Below are positions 25,201 to 37,400 of a DNA stretch of 64,000 bases, piece after piece. The notes beneath the pieces are model-generated. The model saw only the letters and a program-made list of their open reading frames with translations. It ran no database searches and had not been told where the DNA came from. A program made the position numbers and the translations under genes. Origin of the DNA: Plecoglossus altivelis (lineage: Eukaryota > Chordata > Actinopteri > Osmeriformes > Plecoglossidae). Position 1 is the first letter of the stretch, and each line of letters starts with the position of its first letter. The DNA is taken from NCBI GenBank assembly GCA_036571765.1, contig BROE01000016.1, forward strand, positions 8,746,892 to 8,810,891, given 5' to 3'.

Positions 25201-27575
25201 TGCCGGTATGGTGGAGTCCCTTGAAGACGAACTGAAACATCTCAGGAAAGAAGTGGAAACGCTCAGAAACACACCTGTAAGTTTGGCTGCCTCAGTGTGC
25301 TGCCTCAGTGTGCTTCATCAGGGCTTCGTGTTTCTGCTCCACCAGGTCTAAATGGCTCCTTTTTTCTGTTTCAGCAGTCAGAACTGACACAACTACAGAA
25401 CAGGTAATAAGTGCAGCTTGATGCACGATGAAACCACTGCTTGTCTTTTAGCTCCAGGTGTGTAACTCTGTCTGTCTGTCTGGCTGTCAGTCTGACAGAA
25501 AGGGACGCCATGGTCACGTCACTACAGGAGGAGCTCAGAGAGACCAGAGAAGAATCACAGACCACCTACGATGTACGTTCCCAGTCGTTCCCTTGGCTGA
25601 AACGGGTCCAAAACATAACAGAACTAATCTCGTCAAATCTTTACTGACAGTGCGCTGCCAATTCATGGTTGTTTGGGTATCTCATCACAAAGATGTTTTT
25701 TTAATATTTTATTTTTTATTTTTTAGGGTGCCATGATGCAGCTAAGAACCTTCCAGACAGAGACCAAAGAGACACTACAGACGCTGTTTCCACACATAGC
25801 TGTGGAATCTGAGCAGGTAGGAGAAGTGACGGGCACAGCCTCCTGGATGAGACAACGCAGGATAACCTTTAACATACATTCGAGATGATCTTTATGTTTG
25901 CATGTCCTTCCTTCCTTCTCTTCAGTCAAACTGGCTGCAGACATTTGCAGAGAAAGCCCAGGAGGTCCTGACAACTCTCCAAGCGAGCCAGGAGCCTCAA
26001 CACAGCACAGAGCTGCCAGTAAGCAATGACGAGGTGGGGATTTTCAGCAATAATAAAGAAGATAATGAAGGTTCTTATGTGCGTATGTGTGTGGTGCACC
26101 AGGAGCTCCTGGAGAAGCTAAAGGAGTCCGAGGAGAGACGCGGGCTGCTCCAGGCTGAGTGTGATCAGTACAGAAGTGTCCTGGCTGAGACGGTGAGCAC
26201 CACCATGACACCCGCGGGCTCCGGAACTTTGCGGCACTTCAGGGCGCACCTTTGCGTCCCTGGCTCTCGCATGCAGGCGTGTTGACGAATCCTGTCTGGT
26301 CCACAGGAGGGCATGCTGAAGGACCTGCAGAAGAGCGTGGAGGAGGAGGAGATGGTGTGGAAAGAGAAGATGACGGTGTCTGGAGAACAGCTGAAGGAGG
26401 TGAGCTCTTTTCCCTGCTGAGCGGTGAGCCTCATCGCGACTCGCTGTTCCCCTCTCTGTGCTCTGAACTGAACTCTCGTGTCACCCCAGGCCCTGGAGAA
26501 GGTCCACTCTCTGGAGAACACCGCAGACATGTTGAGAGCAGAAAACAGCACCGTGGAACAGGTACAGCAATAGGTTTCCTGCCATTAAAAGTGAGGTTTT
26601 TCCTCTTTGGAATCAATACACATCTAATCTCACACAGCACTTTTTAAACTCCTGTTTGTGCATGCATGCGTGTGTGTGTGTGTGCCCGCTTGTTTCCTCT
26701 TGTAGTTGAAGGAACAGCTGATGCTTTTGGAGGCTCAGTTGGAGAAGCAGTCGGACTCTTCCATCCCAGACCACCAGCGTTACTCAGAAGAGATGACACA
26801 GGTTCTTAGAGCACCACATCAGTCCTCCAATCAACCCTGAGTGACCCAAGGTGTTGTCAATATGTGTGTGTCTGGTGTCTGACCTGCCTTATGTGTGTAT
26901 ACGCTCCCCCCCCCCCCCCAGCTGCAACAAATGCTGCGTGAGACTCAGAGCCAGCTGGAGTCGGCCCAGAGGGAAGCCCAGGCCCAGAGGGAGGAGCGAG
27001 CGATGGTGAGTCTACATCCCTACGACATTGGAAGGGGGAGGGGCAGAAGGAAGGGGAGCTCCTCAGAGGAGTCCAGCGACCTTTCACCCAGCTTGCAGCT
27101 TCCCACCTCCAGGTCAGACAGCAGCTGAGCGGGGCGACGGAGCACGCTCAGAACGAGGAGGCTCCCGGGCCACAGAACGGCTCGGCCGAGCCCAGTCAGG
27201 TCAGGGTCAGCCTTGTGGGACGAAGGAGGATGGGGCACGGGGACGGGGAGGGGGGGGGGAGACGTGCTGGACACTGTTCACAGCCCTCACCTGAACTCAG
27301 AGAGATCTCTCTGGTCCATACATGACGCTGGGCAACTGATACCCAGCTGGTACCTGCTGGAACCAGTAGATGTAAATTGTGTATGTGTGTGTAGTCCAGA
27401 ACAGGCTTGTGCCTGTCTTATACTAACCCATGGGATGTTCCCGGATGTTGCCAGTCCTATTGTTATTGGAGAAGATCATGTTGAGATCTCTCCTCAGGGG
27501 CTGTGGGTTCAGTTTGTCCAGCACAGGACCTCCTCCACTGACAATGCTAACCTCTCATTATTGTTTTTGATCCAG

Positions 27576-27624
<49 letters not shown>

Positions 27625-28754
27625 CCCTCTCTCTCTCTCGCTCTCGCTCACTCATATCTCCCTGCTGCTGTTAACCCTAACCACTGCTTCTTTCATTGTA
27701 GCATGTTCACCCTTCAGGCTCCTTTTCTGCCTTTGAAATGTTTCTCTTCTTTTTTTGAACTGAACAACTACAGCCTACTACCGTTTGACATGTTGACTGC
27801 TGTGGATTGAAATTGAGCACTAACACTGCAATGAACCTGCCAACGGGGGCGGGGGGGTTTGGGGTTGCATCACTAAACGTCAATCAACGGGCACATTTTA
27901 CACAAGGGATTTCCAAGTGGGCGTTGGCGTCCGTGATGAAATTACGTCCTCATCCTTTCTACTCACCTCTTCCCTCGTCGACCCCCGCACCCTTGACTGT
28001 GTTCACGCGTTCCAACCATCCTCTGTGTGTGTTCAGATGCAGTCGAAGCTGATCCAGACCACAGAGAAACTGCAGGGCGAGGAGGCCCTGAGACAGCAGG
28101 TGTCGGAGGAGTTCCAACAGGTAACGTCCTAGATCTGTTTCCACGGCGACACACCCACACTGGGACAACAGGGCTTCCCTGCCTAGATGTTCTAGATGTT
28201 GTTGTTTTTTTGGTCCATCCCAAGAGAATCCTCTTTTGTAACGCCTCTGTGTTGCCACGTCCAGGCTCAGAAGACCGTCTCCGACCTGCAGATCCAGTTG
28301 GACCTCCTGAAGGCTGCTGGAGATGTTCCTCAGGGAAGAGTGTGAGAGGACGTTGCGCAGCTTCGGATACGCAGGAAGGCAGAGCCCTTTAGGTTGGGAC
28401 CGGAGAACCATCCGCCAGATAGGCATCAGTGGCAGTCTAAGCTGTGGTGGGTTCATAACGTAAAAGGGAGGTGGGTTAGGTAACTCAGTGCTGTGCTTCG
28501 TCTAGTCTGAAGGAGCTGGCTATAAAACTGCAGGCATCCACAAACTCTGGGCTGTTGGCTAAGTGCTCCTCTTTCGCCGTTTTCCCAACAGGAGGCGGTT
28601 TTTGAAGTCTGAGAAGGAGAAGAAGCTGTCCAAAGACCTTGGCCAGGCAGCCATTAAGCTGCAGCAGCTCCTTAAAACCAGTCAGGACCAGCTAGCCAAA
28701 GAGAGAGAGACGGTCCTCACTTACACAAGGATTGGCTTGGACGGACAAAGGTAA
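19217..28754 (+). CDS. rrbp1: Ribosome-binding protein 1 (p180) with a frame break in its repeat
   Basis: Coding exons: 19217-20691, 21754-21902, 22028-22150, 22348-22500, 22666-22784, 23124-23277, 24272-24401, 24576-24751, 24871-24905, 24997-25113, 25195-25276, 25375-25403, 25491-25572, 25727-25816, 25926-26018, 26103-26192, 26307-26399, 26490-26561, 26706-26801, 26922-27005, 27113-27199, 28037-28120, 28265-28341 and 28592-28754. The protein anchors in rough ER and binds ribosomes and microtubules. The N-terminus has the ER membrane segment (GVMVFGGFMVISAIAIVLVS) followed by TFSMKETSYEEALAKQRREL, as in mammals. Lys-rich, poly-Ala and Pro/Ala/Lys repeat segments follow, then a long coiled coil (QARMQASYQDHV; AECDQYRSVLAETEGML). 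Exon phases require frame 3 at the first exon's end, but the ATG is in frame 2. The sum of coding bases is 3853, two short of a multiple of three, matching a 2-bp loss near 20090. With that ignored the product is about 1284 residues. The C-terminal tail differs from mammalian RRBP1. Confidence 0.93.
19604..19630 (+). repeat. (GCT)n trinucleotide run coding poly-alanine in rrbp1
   Basis: About nine GCT units in frame, giving a run of nine alanines before LADAPPAP. A pure triplet run like this is a likely site of length variation. Confidence 0.9.
19760..20535 (+). repeat. rrbp1: rrbp1 coding minisatellite (21- and 27-bp units)
   Basis: Tandem units read roughly APAPQKS and TPAPAPQKS (7 and 9 codons), about 25 copies interrupted by variants. 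At DNA level they are CCCCTGCCCC-CCAGAAATCT type units. They occupy the place of the lysine-rich decapeptide repeat of mammalian RRBP1 but share no sequence with it beyond regularly spaced Lys/Gln. Indels of one or two bases are frequent from 20085 onward. Confidence 0.95.
20223..20671 (+). repeat. rrbp1: Direct duplication, 131-bp arms at 318-bp spacing, inside rrbp1 exon
   Basis: Bases 20223-20353 recur at 20541-20671 with about two substitutions; the spacing of 318 bases is 106 codons. Each arm codes VPEAVIKAMAVPPVGSQQ and then QLK-x-EPSKKKASS. The second copy continues into KKKAEP and the splice donor; the first runs back into the Pro/Lys repeat. This is a recent in-frame tandem duplication, or an assembly duplicate. 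Confidence 0.9.
23449..23660 (+). repeat. Possible interspersed repeat in rrbp1 intron
   Basis: GAGAGACAGGAAATGTGTGG and the surrounding segment resemble a dispersed fish element whose copies carry GAGAGACAGGAAATGAGTGG followed by a tRNA-like end. It lies in the largest internal rrbp1 intron (23278-24271). Family recall is uncertain. Confidence 0.3.
27584..27660 (+). repeat. CT-rich microsatellite in rrbp1 intron
   Basis: A pure CT run from 27584 to about 27620, then interrupted CT/CCCCC. The host intron, 27200-28036, shows no extra coding exon in phase. Confidence 0.95.
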
Positions 28755-29442
28755 AAACAAAAAAAAACGTAGCAGCAGGAATGGATGTACGACTAGCATG
28801 TCGTCGTGGGCGAACGCGGCCTATGTGAGACTTCGAGCGCTTTCACTATGGAAGTTCTCTTGTTTCTGGATTAGATGTATTCAGGAGACAGAAGACTTTT
28901 GGAGCATGGAAAAGTGGAACATCTGTTGAGTCTCGAGCGAGGTACACCTACAACAATCTGCCAAAAATTGCCTTATGATACAGCGGACGTTATCTGCAGT
29001 CACCTCCCCCACCAAGTACCAGCCACCCCCGACCCGGACTGAAAAGAATCCTGTTCGTCTTTCTCGTACTGTAGTCAATTTGCAATTTCTCCAAGAATCA
29101 CACGCTTGTAATGAACATTTCATACTGTGATGAAGGCACAAAAATGAAACTAAAACCTTTTTTTTTTATTCTTATCCTTTTTTTTATCTTTACCTACATT
29201 CCATCAAAAATTCTGGCCATGTCAGATGTTATTATCCTCTCTGCCTTCTATTGTAATGAATCCCCTACAGTTGTGTTGAAAGGGAACATGTGCGTTGAAT
29301 GCACATCAACCTGTGCAATGACCTTGTCAATGTCTTATGTGTTTGACCAATGGGAACCTTCTATGGGACACGCACGCAATACGCTGGATGTCTCTCTCCC
29401 TCTCTATCTGGCTGAAAAACATGTTGACATTTGATAAATAAT

Positions 29443-29448
29443 AATAAA
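29443..29448 (+). terminator. rrbp1: Poly(A) signal of rrbp1
   Basis: AATAAA in ATAATAATAAACTATAATG, 689 bases after the rrbp1 stop. It sits 24 bases before the opposite-strand signal of the destrin-like gene. Confidence 0.7.
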
Positions 29449-29471
29449 CTATAATGAAGCTCATTAGATAT

Positions 29472-29477
29472 TTTATT
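29472..29477 (-). terminator. Poly(A) signal of the destrin-like gene
   Basis: AATAAA on minus (TTTATT on plus), 487 bases past the destrin-like stop at 29964. It faces the rrbp1 signal, so the two mature 3' ends should overlap by a few tens of bases. Confidence 0.55.
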
Positions 29478-29963
29478 GTTGAGTTGACAGTGGATTTGTT
29501 GGTGACGTATTGCATCAAAAATCAATCTGGTTGGAAACTTCTTACAACATGGGGAAATCGTAACTTACAATAACAATATTTGATTAATGGTTTTAAATGA
29601 TAGAATTCTGAAGTAGTCTTCTCTGACAAGACTCAGGCGATTGAGGAACAGCATGTAAAAATGCACCAATACTTTTACATTAATACCTTGAACTAGTTGA
29701 TCTAGAAACATGGGGCTGCATACTCTAAGAAAACCAATGGAATCTTGGATTTCAGCAACCCAAAATAGTGGTTGCAGAGCAGGTATTTGGAAGTGACGGA
29801 ATACAAGTGGAATTTGGCACGGAAGATTCTGGAACGTCCGTACTGTACCAATGTAGTACAACTGTGCTGTTAACTGAGGTAAATTACAAAGTTAAACAGC
29901 CTGATTGGACAGACAGGCAGCAGGATAATTCTTTAGAGAAATGAACGACACCCCTTAAATGTG

Positions 29964-32153
29964 TTATATATCCTTCCCCTCCAGTTTCTTAACAAGGCCC
30001 CTCCCTCCTAATTTGTCAATGAAAACAGAGGCGTCTCTGGTGTCTCCGAGGTCGTTCACCTGCCACTCAAACTTGATCCCTGTGAAAGACAAAAACTTAG
30101 TCTGTCAACGTACATCTGTGCACAAGGCGATAATATCAACTGGAATATCCATTTGTTCTTCTAAGCATTTTGAAAAGACTCACCACGGAAGAGTTGCCTG
30201 ATGGCTTGCTTTGAACTAGCATAGAGAAGTTTGGCTTTGATGGGAGATGTGTCAGGAGCCCTAATGTAAACACACAGTGGGCAACAGTAAGACATTGTAT
30301 TAAGCCATGAATTCACTCTCAGGCTACACATGGAAAAAGTGGGCCACATTGCCCACAATGCATTGTATAGTGGATGTGGATGTATATTTTCAGAAATGTG
30401 TAGTTTTTTCCTGAGGAGCTTGGCCTACCACATGATGAAGACCAGATCCTCCTTAACACTATCCTTAGTCTCGTAGGAACAGTCATACAGAGCGTAGCGA
30501 CAGGTGTCCACAGGAAGCTTGCTGACGATCGTCTTGAAGACGTTTTCCTCTCCTTCCAGATCTTTGACTTTCAGGGTGCCATTCTCATCCACAATAATGG
30601 ACTTTTCATCGTCGCTGATCCGAAACAGCACCAGTTTGAGCTGCTCCTCCGGAATGTCCCCCGAATGACGCGTCCTGATCTTCTCAAACACTATCTTGAC
30701 TTCATCATCAACCCTCACGCCAGACGCCTGATTGATGGGAAGAGCGAAAAAGGTGTTTTTTGAGGTAGAGTGCAGTCTCAGGTTTGTTCACTACAGGCTC
30801 ATTAATAGTTCAATTTTGCACATTGCCTCAGTCTTGGCCCAAATCATTTCTGGCACGTCTTAATTGTATTGCATGTTATCTCTCAAGAACTTAAGGGCAC
30901 AAATACCTGAATGAATACACCCTCATTTACTGTTACTACGCTACTCATTTACTACCGACTTCAAGCGCATGAATGGGTCATTCCAGTAACTACTGTACAC
31001 TGTCACACACAGGCTACAAGGATTTCCCTCAATCTCAGAATTCCAACCAGATGCCAGACGTGACTGATGCATGCTTGGGCATAACAGGACAAGTCCAACC
31101 TATTACAACACAAAGAATCCACTGCCAAGAATTTACTGCCAACTCATTCAAGTGAAAAGTTCCATTTTTAACATGTGTGCCTGCCAAAATAACCAATGGA
31201 ATGTCCAGATAGTTTTGACGCGTATGTTAAAGTGATTGTACCAGTAGCAGATGTGGGCGATACCATGCAGATACACTAGTTGATACACAGCAGTACATAT
31301 ACTACATGCTGGAGCACTAGTCTTCCATGTAGGAAAATGACTGTGCTAGTTCAGTCACCTTCTGCCATGCAGTCATGTAACATGATCAACTGCAATTCGT
31401 GAAGTCTGAAGCATCAGTTACCAATTTATATGTACCCAAGAAATGGCTGTCTAACTGCCACCACTTATGATTAAACTGATATTGATCTCTGTAATTGAAA
31501 GATGCTAGCAAGGCCAAAAACACATGCTCTGTTGGTAATTCTAAGGTTAGCATAAGGGTGGGCTTACAAATCTTGGCATCCCACTTGAACACAAATATAG
31601 GATGGGATTAATGGGAAAAACAAGGAACGACACCTGTCACATGCCAGCTGTAAACTGGACACACTAAAAGTGGACTTGTATTAAGTGTTAGTGTAGACAC
31701 ATTATCATCATTATCATTTCAACTATCTGTAAAGTCTTTCTTCCTGAGAAGGGCTAGGCTTCATCTCTGTTGCATTCCAGTCAGAGTAGAACATGTCAGC
31801 ACTGGCAAACCCACCCAAGGCATTCTCTCCAAATGTATGAAGCAACTATCTGAAACACCAGTACTGAAATAAAAATCCCAAACCCTCTAAACGTCCTGAA
31901 CACACATAGAGTTGCAATGACTCTTGAGCAGTTTTTTCCAAACCTTTGATTTGGAAAATATTGACATAACAGTTAAAAATTGAGAAGTTCCTCAGACATT
32001 TGGTAACGGTGTTTGCGAAGGCTCGTAAGATTTCCTTCTGCCTCCTCCCAATTCAAAGAACCCCAATCATGTTTGCTCTCGTAAAATATATTCCAATCTA
32101 TAAGTGACAGACAGAACAGTTTGTCGCAGCGCTTTGGGGATTCTACTCACCAT
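29964..32153 (-). CDS. ADF/cofilin family actin-depolymerising protein, destrin-like
   Basis: Four exons on minus: 32153-32151 (ATG only, then GTGAGT), 30727-30429, 30260-30184 and 30079-29964 (TAA), 164 residues, the usual family size. A first exon coding only the initiator Met is the known vertebrate cofilin/destrin arrangement. The product begins MASGVRVDDEVK and contains CRYALYDCSYETKDSVKEDL, then APDTSPIKAKLLYASSK (the actin-binding long helix), and ends DKLGGRGLVKKLEGKDI. It severs and depolymerises actin filaments; the N-terminal serine after Met-Ala would be a LIM-kinase-type site. The neighbour rrbp1 matches human DSTN, but the sequence is far more diverged than typical destrins and lacks the basic KKRKK nuclear signal. 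A fish-specific cofilin-like paralogue is possible. Confidence 0.88.
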
Positions 32154-34239
32154 TTTTGCTGCTGCTGTGTGGGGAGGAGAGATAGGAGAACGAGGACTGT
32201 TGCACACCAGGCAGCTCTTTTGGAAAGAAAGGAAAGAAAACAAGTTCTGTCTAGTGGGTGGAGGAATGAGATCCAAGCACACCTCCCAAAGCAGGCCTTC
32301 CCCTCAGGTGTCAAAAGATTACCAGCAGGTAAACTATAACTTCTGGTTCCTTACGTTTCTCAAAATGCTGCCAGCATGGAAAGGAGATAATAACCTAGCA
32401 CTCTGCTGAAGCCAACATTAATATTGAGCCAACCAGTGAATTTATAATATCACAGTAATTAGATGTTGTAAATGATAAACCTTTTCGTGGGGAGTGTACA
32501 GGTGAACTGGAGCCAATAGGGGGTTGGAGTTGAAAAGAAGAGCCATATATGGTGAACAAGTCAGTACTCTTAGGAAACATGCCTGACATCCTTATATGGC
32601 AGAAGAAAGAACAAGTAGGTAGACAAGGGGGACACCTACTTTTAGATTTCCTCACCCACGGAAGAAAGACGAGACCTCCTCCTGAACAAAGATCACAGAA
32701 TTATGTGATTAAAAACGGATGCACACATACTCACTTCTGGTTGTTCTGTTCGTGTGCTGCTGCCGTCCGCACCCATCCTCGTCCCCAACCCCCCTGTGTT
32801 GCCTGTATGTTATTATCCATCAGGGGGAATTATTTCTCTATTTGCTTCTTGCCTCATATTCTATGTATGTTGCCCGCTGATGCAAGAAGCAGGGCTTCAC
32901 CTGTATACAGTCACTCCGCCAAAGTCAAACTCCGTCTATGGTTATCAATGGACGCTCAAATCTCATTTGTGAGTTAATTAACTGAATTAACCATTTGGTG
33001 GGACAGAAACTCTTGCATTCTGTTGTTCCATTTGGTTTCTTTCTGGAAGCAGAGAGTGTCTGTGGCCAAGTCAAACATTCAGTAGAAAATCCGACGCTAA
33101 TATTACATCCAGTTTATCGTTATGCTTACGCGTCTGTTTGCTCACAGCTCCTGCAGAACCGGTTGTGAGAACTGACATTTGAATATGAACCGATGCAAAT
33201 TTCTACAGATAGTCTTTGACTTCTAATACACATCAGATTCTATAATACACAGATTGGTGGAGGGTGACAGGAGCATTGTGTTGGATCACGTTACCTTTCA
33301 AGTGTCTATTACCTCAGGGCTGAAGGATGAAACCCAAACTGTATTTACACACGTGAATTTTACTGCATGTTGTAAATCAAATATCTGAGGGGATGTGGAT
33401 GACATGAACACACTATACATCTAAACACCTGTTGGACAGGGTTTTTTTCTCCGGTTATTTCCTATGTTCATAATAACAGGTACTTCCTTATTTGGAAACT
33501 AGAGCCACCTCACATAGTTCACTGGAACCTAAAGAACAAAAGTCTAAAAGACAATAGAGGCACGACTCGGGTGTCAGTTTCAGATTTGTCGAATTCTCCT
33601 TGATCAAAGAGGGTGCGTAGGTATGTCCAAACGTGCCTGAACATACTGTGTGTCCTGATGCCGCCTACCAAGTTACCCTCCTGGACCTTTTCGATCTCTT
33701 CAATCTGATGCCTCAGATTGTATTGTATGGAAGCGTATCATCCACGTTCCCAGGGTCCTCCGCTTTCTGTCAACACAGATTAGCCCTCCCATTGTCCTTG
33801 GGTAAAATTGAACCCATTTCAAATTAAATGATTCATTCATTTAATCCCAGAAAATGTATTTGACAATAAGCCTATATAACCTTGCTCTGACTAAATGGTG
33901 TTTAGTGCTTTGAGTTCTATCAAAGCACTTCCTTCTTATACGTTGATCTTCTAATCTGCCCATTCTCCCTGACATGGCAGACGTTTGGACCTGGTCTGTG
34001 ACAGCTTTCTTCCACACTGACTGTCGTAAATTTGGCTCACAATCAAGCTGTCCATCTTGCTTCAGGTTCACAATTAGACCTTTTCTTGATATCAAGTAAG
34101 AAGAACACAATTTAACGTAGTCATCAGGGTTATTTACATTTGCTTTTACGAAACAGCTTTGATTACTTTGCCAGATACAGTCAGCAGTTTGGAAACCACC
34201 CAAACAATAAAAAACAAAGATTATTGCATTCTTATGTTT
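32154..34239. other. Intergenic, destrin-like 5' flank; no gene seen
   Basis: Holds the promoter and 5' UTR of the destrin-like gene on the right-to-left strand and the region past the calpain 3' end. No domain, RNA gene or convincing splice-bounded ORF was recognised. A 120-codon minus ORF at 33841-34203 lacks an ATG and lies beyond the calpain poly(A) signal. Confidence 0.5.
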
Positions 34240-34245
34240 TTTATT
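34240..34245 (-). terminator. Poly(A) signal of the minus-strand calpain
   Basis: AATAAA on minus (CAATAAAAAAC), 176 bases after the stop at 34421. Confidence 0.65.
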
Positions 34246-34420
34246 GACTTACAGTTGAAACAAAATCCCTATATAAAAGCATCCCACAATATATCTTTAC
34301 AATTTGACAGTTTTTGTGTAAGAGTAAAGAAAACAACCTTCTTATGAAATAGTTGGCGTACTAACAGTTTCTAAATCTAGGTTCTCTCTTTCTTAGAAGT
34401 CAGCAGTGAGTCTTTTTGGC

Positions 34421-37400
34421 TTAGTTGAGTGCCAGGCACAACCACTGTAAGAAAAATTGTATTCATTTGAGAAAAGTCAGTGGTCTTTTCATTGAAGTAA
34501 TTACACACACGCACGCGCACTCACACACACGCACACAAACACACACACACACAAACACATATGACTCACCTGCAAAATATCCAGCTCGATCTTCCCTGAG
34601 TCATCTCTATCCAATGTCTTAAACATCTCTGTGGGGTTTCAAAACAGAATGATGTGAATTGAAACAAGTTCAACAACTTCTGCCACATTTGTATGAATCA
34701 CAGAAGTATACTTTTGAAGATGTCTGCAGACTTACTGAAAAGCATCTCCAGACGGATGAGACAGTCAACAAAAGAGTCAAAGTCAATACCGTACTGCGTG
34801 TTGGCATAGCGACTCACTATGATCTGCAGCACAGCACTGTTGATATGGAAGCCTTGGAAACAAACACATCATAATACAAATTGATTTCCAAAAAACACGT
34901 TCAAATTACAGTTGGAGCCATTACAGATATCATTATTTGAATATTGGGCATTTATCAAACAATGAAGAGGACAGTAGTGAATAGCTTCAGTCAGTGTTAT
35001 GTGTCATTATCTCCAGTGGTAAATAAATCCTTGAGGATTTAGGTTGGTTGAGGGGCAGTTCTATGGGTGTATGTGAAGCCCTCTGTGACACTGCTTGTAA
35101 CTAAAGGCTATACAAATACATATTGATTTGATTGGTTAAAGGAAAGCAATCAAGTAAGAGGACTGATCTTGATCCTCATAGCAGCATTAGGGGCTAGGAA
35201 CTACTAGCATAGCCGTTCGAGCTGTGCTAAGGGGATGCTATTGTATTCCATCATGGTCGTGGGTTGCAAGGTTTTTCAGTCTCGTGTCATGGGTGCGTAA
35301 GTATGCACTCACAGCATGAGGTGACACATTACCATCCTGCTAGCTGTTACCTGCTGCTGTCAGTGCTCCTCTCATCTCATGTGAACTCATGGTCCCAGAG
35401 TAGTCTGAATCATAGCTCTTGAAGATCACCTGCAGACACCATCCATAAAGAATGTCGTTAGCCAACCATGGCTGACACTGATGAGTTTATGTACTTGAGA
35501 ACAAGAAATACAAGGCATGTTTTCAGCATTAGTACCAGATATTTCTGGATTTTCACCCAAAGCTCCTGGAATTCAATCAGTCCCAATTTGCCGCTTTCAT
35601 CTTTCTGAGGATTGTTAAGGTTTAGAGCAAATGTTTTGGGAAATGTATCACGTAACATTTATGACGTAGTAGAATAAAAAAGGAGCAAAGGCTTAAAGCA
35701 TAGATGTGAGAGGATACGTCAAGCAGGCTGATTATGTGGCGGCTGGTCCCAAGGCTGAAACCACCTGTCTTGACGTCAGACCCTGGACAACAGAAGAGTC
35801 ACACAGTTGAACATGGCTGCCGATTTGGTTCGGGTCCTTCATCCAATTTTTGTGATCGAATTATAACAATGAAAAGAGAATCTTCTTACTTTGTGCAACA
35901 ATTTGGTTCAAAACTGGTACGAGATTCACGACAGACAGCTCCGAATCCTGTCAAAGAAACCATCTCAGTAACTTTTTAACTAGCTTGACCATTTGAAATG
36001 ATGCAACTCTTCATATGACACATTATGATGATGCGTCATATAGTATTATACAAATCTTACATGGCCAACCATGGTCTTGAAAAGATGTCTGAAGTGGGGG
36101 TCCACATCATCCTTTGAAATCTTTGCCTTTAATTTAATAGTGGAATAATTAATAATTATTTCTTTGGATCAGTATAATGTTTGTTAAAAGACTTGAAAGT
36201 ATGTTCTGACTATTTTGAAAACATTTAAGACCTCTACCAACTTAATTACCTCTTTGATATCGACACGAATGTTATCTTCCATTGGACTGAAAAACAAGTT
36301 GACAGAAATGAGAAATATGGGGTTATTCTGGGTGATGTAAATAAGAGACTATTGTCTAGAGATTTATCTTCAATTTCAAATACAGCATGACCTTCAAAGC
36401 ATCCTTGGGCCTATTGTTAAAAGCAATATGTGGAAGTAGAAAGAAAGGAAAGTCTAAAGAAAGCTATCTGACGTTTTTGAAGTTGGGGAAAAAAACAACA
36501 ATTTGATGGATTGAAGACGGTCCTTACGCAGTAGCAGCGTGTTTTTCAGTGAACAAGCGCAGGATGAAGCTGCCTCTCTTGTGAGGCTGGTAGGTGGAGG
36601 GGATGATGACGTATTCCCCAGGTGGAAGTCTGAAGCGGTCACACACCTCGCGTGTGTTTATGAAGTTGCTGCTCATTGCCACAGACCTCTGCCTCAACAG
36701 GACATCTGGACCCAGGTGGACATTCTTGTGACCTTTATACTGAGAAGATTCAGCCAACCTCTGTCACATGCCAGTTTCCTACACGCATCACTAGTGAAGT
36801 ATTGGAATGCAAAAGACGCAGAGACCAAATGATGAATACAAACCTGATCAGGAACCTATAAAAAAAGAGAAGAACAACTTTTATTCAGCGCTCGATCTTT
36901 TATTCGAAGGACGACTCTATTCGCCTCTCGTGAGATGCAACACACTACCGTACAGCACCTTATAGATGACAAATCCGATGGTGTTGAGCTCGTAGCCTAG
37001 TCTCAGTTCCTGGCGCCCATCTCTCTGCATCAGCCCCACCAGGAGGGTGCATCCGTCTTTCCCATCGAGAGGGTCATCATCCACGTCCTCCAGACGCACC
37101 AGGAACTGGGGGTTGGAGCAGAACGTGGCTGGAACACACAGAAGATAGTTACAATCTGTCCTGGAAAGCTCTGGACTGCCCTGCATGTTGCATGGGTGCA
37201 GTCCGTGCTGCCTGAACCGTTACCTCGGTAGTTGAGGCAGCCCCCAGCAGTAGAGCCCACCCTCCACATGCCCTCGTACTGACAGTAGTTCCAATGGCCC
37301 ACATCATCACTGGTCAGCAAATCTGGGCTCAGGTTACAGATCTCCAGTTTGGAGAAGTTCTTCACAAAGTCTAAGAAAGACATCCTAAGCAGGAAAAACA

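Noticed and set aside
28742..28755. Splice donor CAAAG|GTAAAA leading to a further rrbp1 exon
   Set aside because: The reading frame stops at TAA within the same sequence, and no downstream exon with the mammalian C-terminal text was found before the poly(A) signal. It remains possible, since the tail is unlike mammals.
33841..34203. 120-codon minus-strand ORF past the calpain 3' end
   Set aside because: It has no ATG (it begins at TTG), no clear acceptor, no family resemblance, and lies downstream of the calpain AATAAA at 34245-34240. Chance is the simpler reading.
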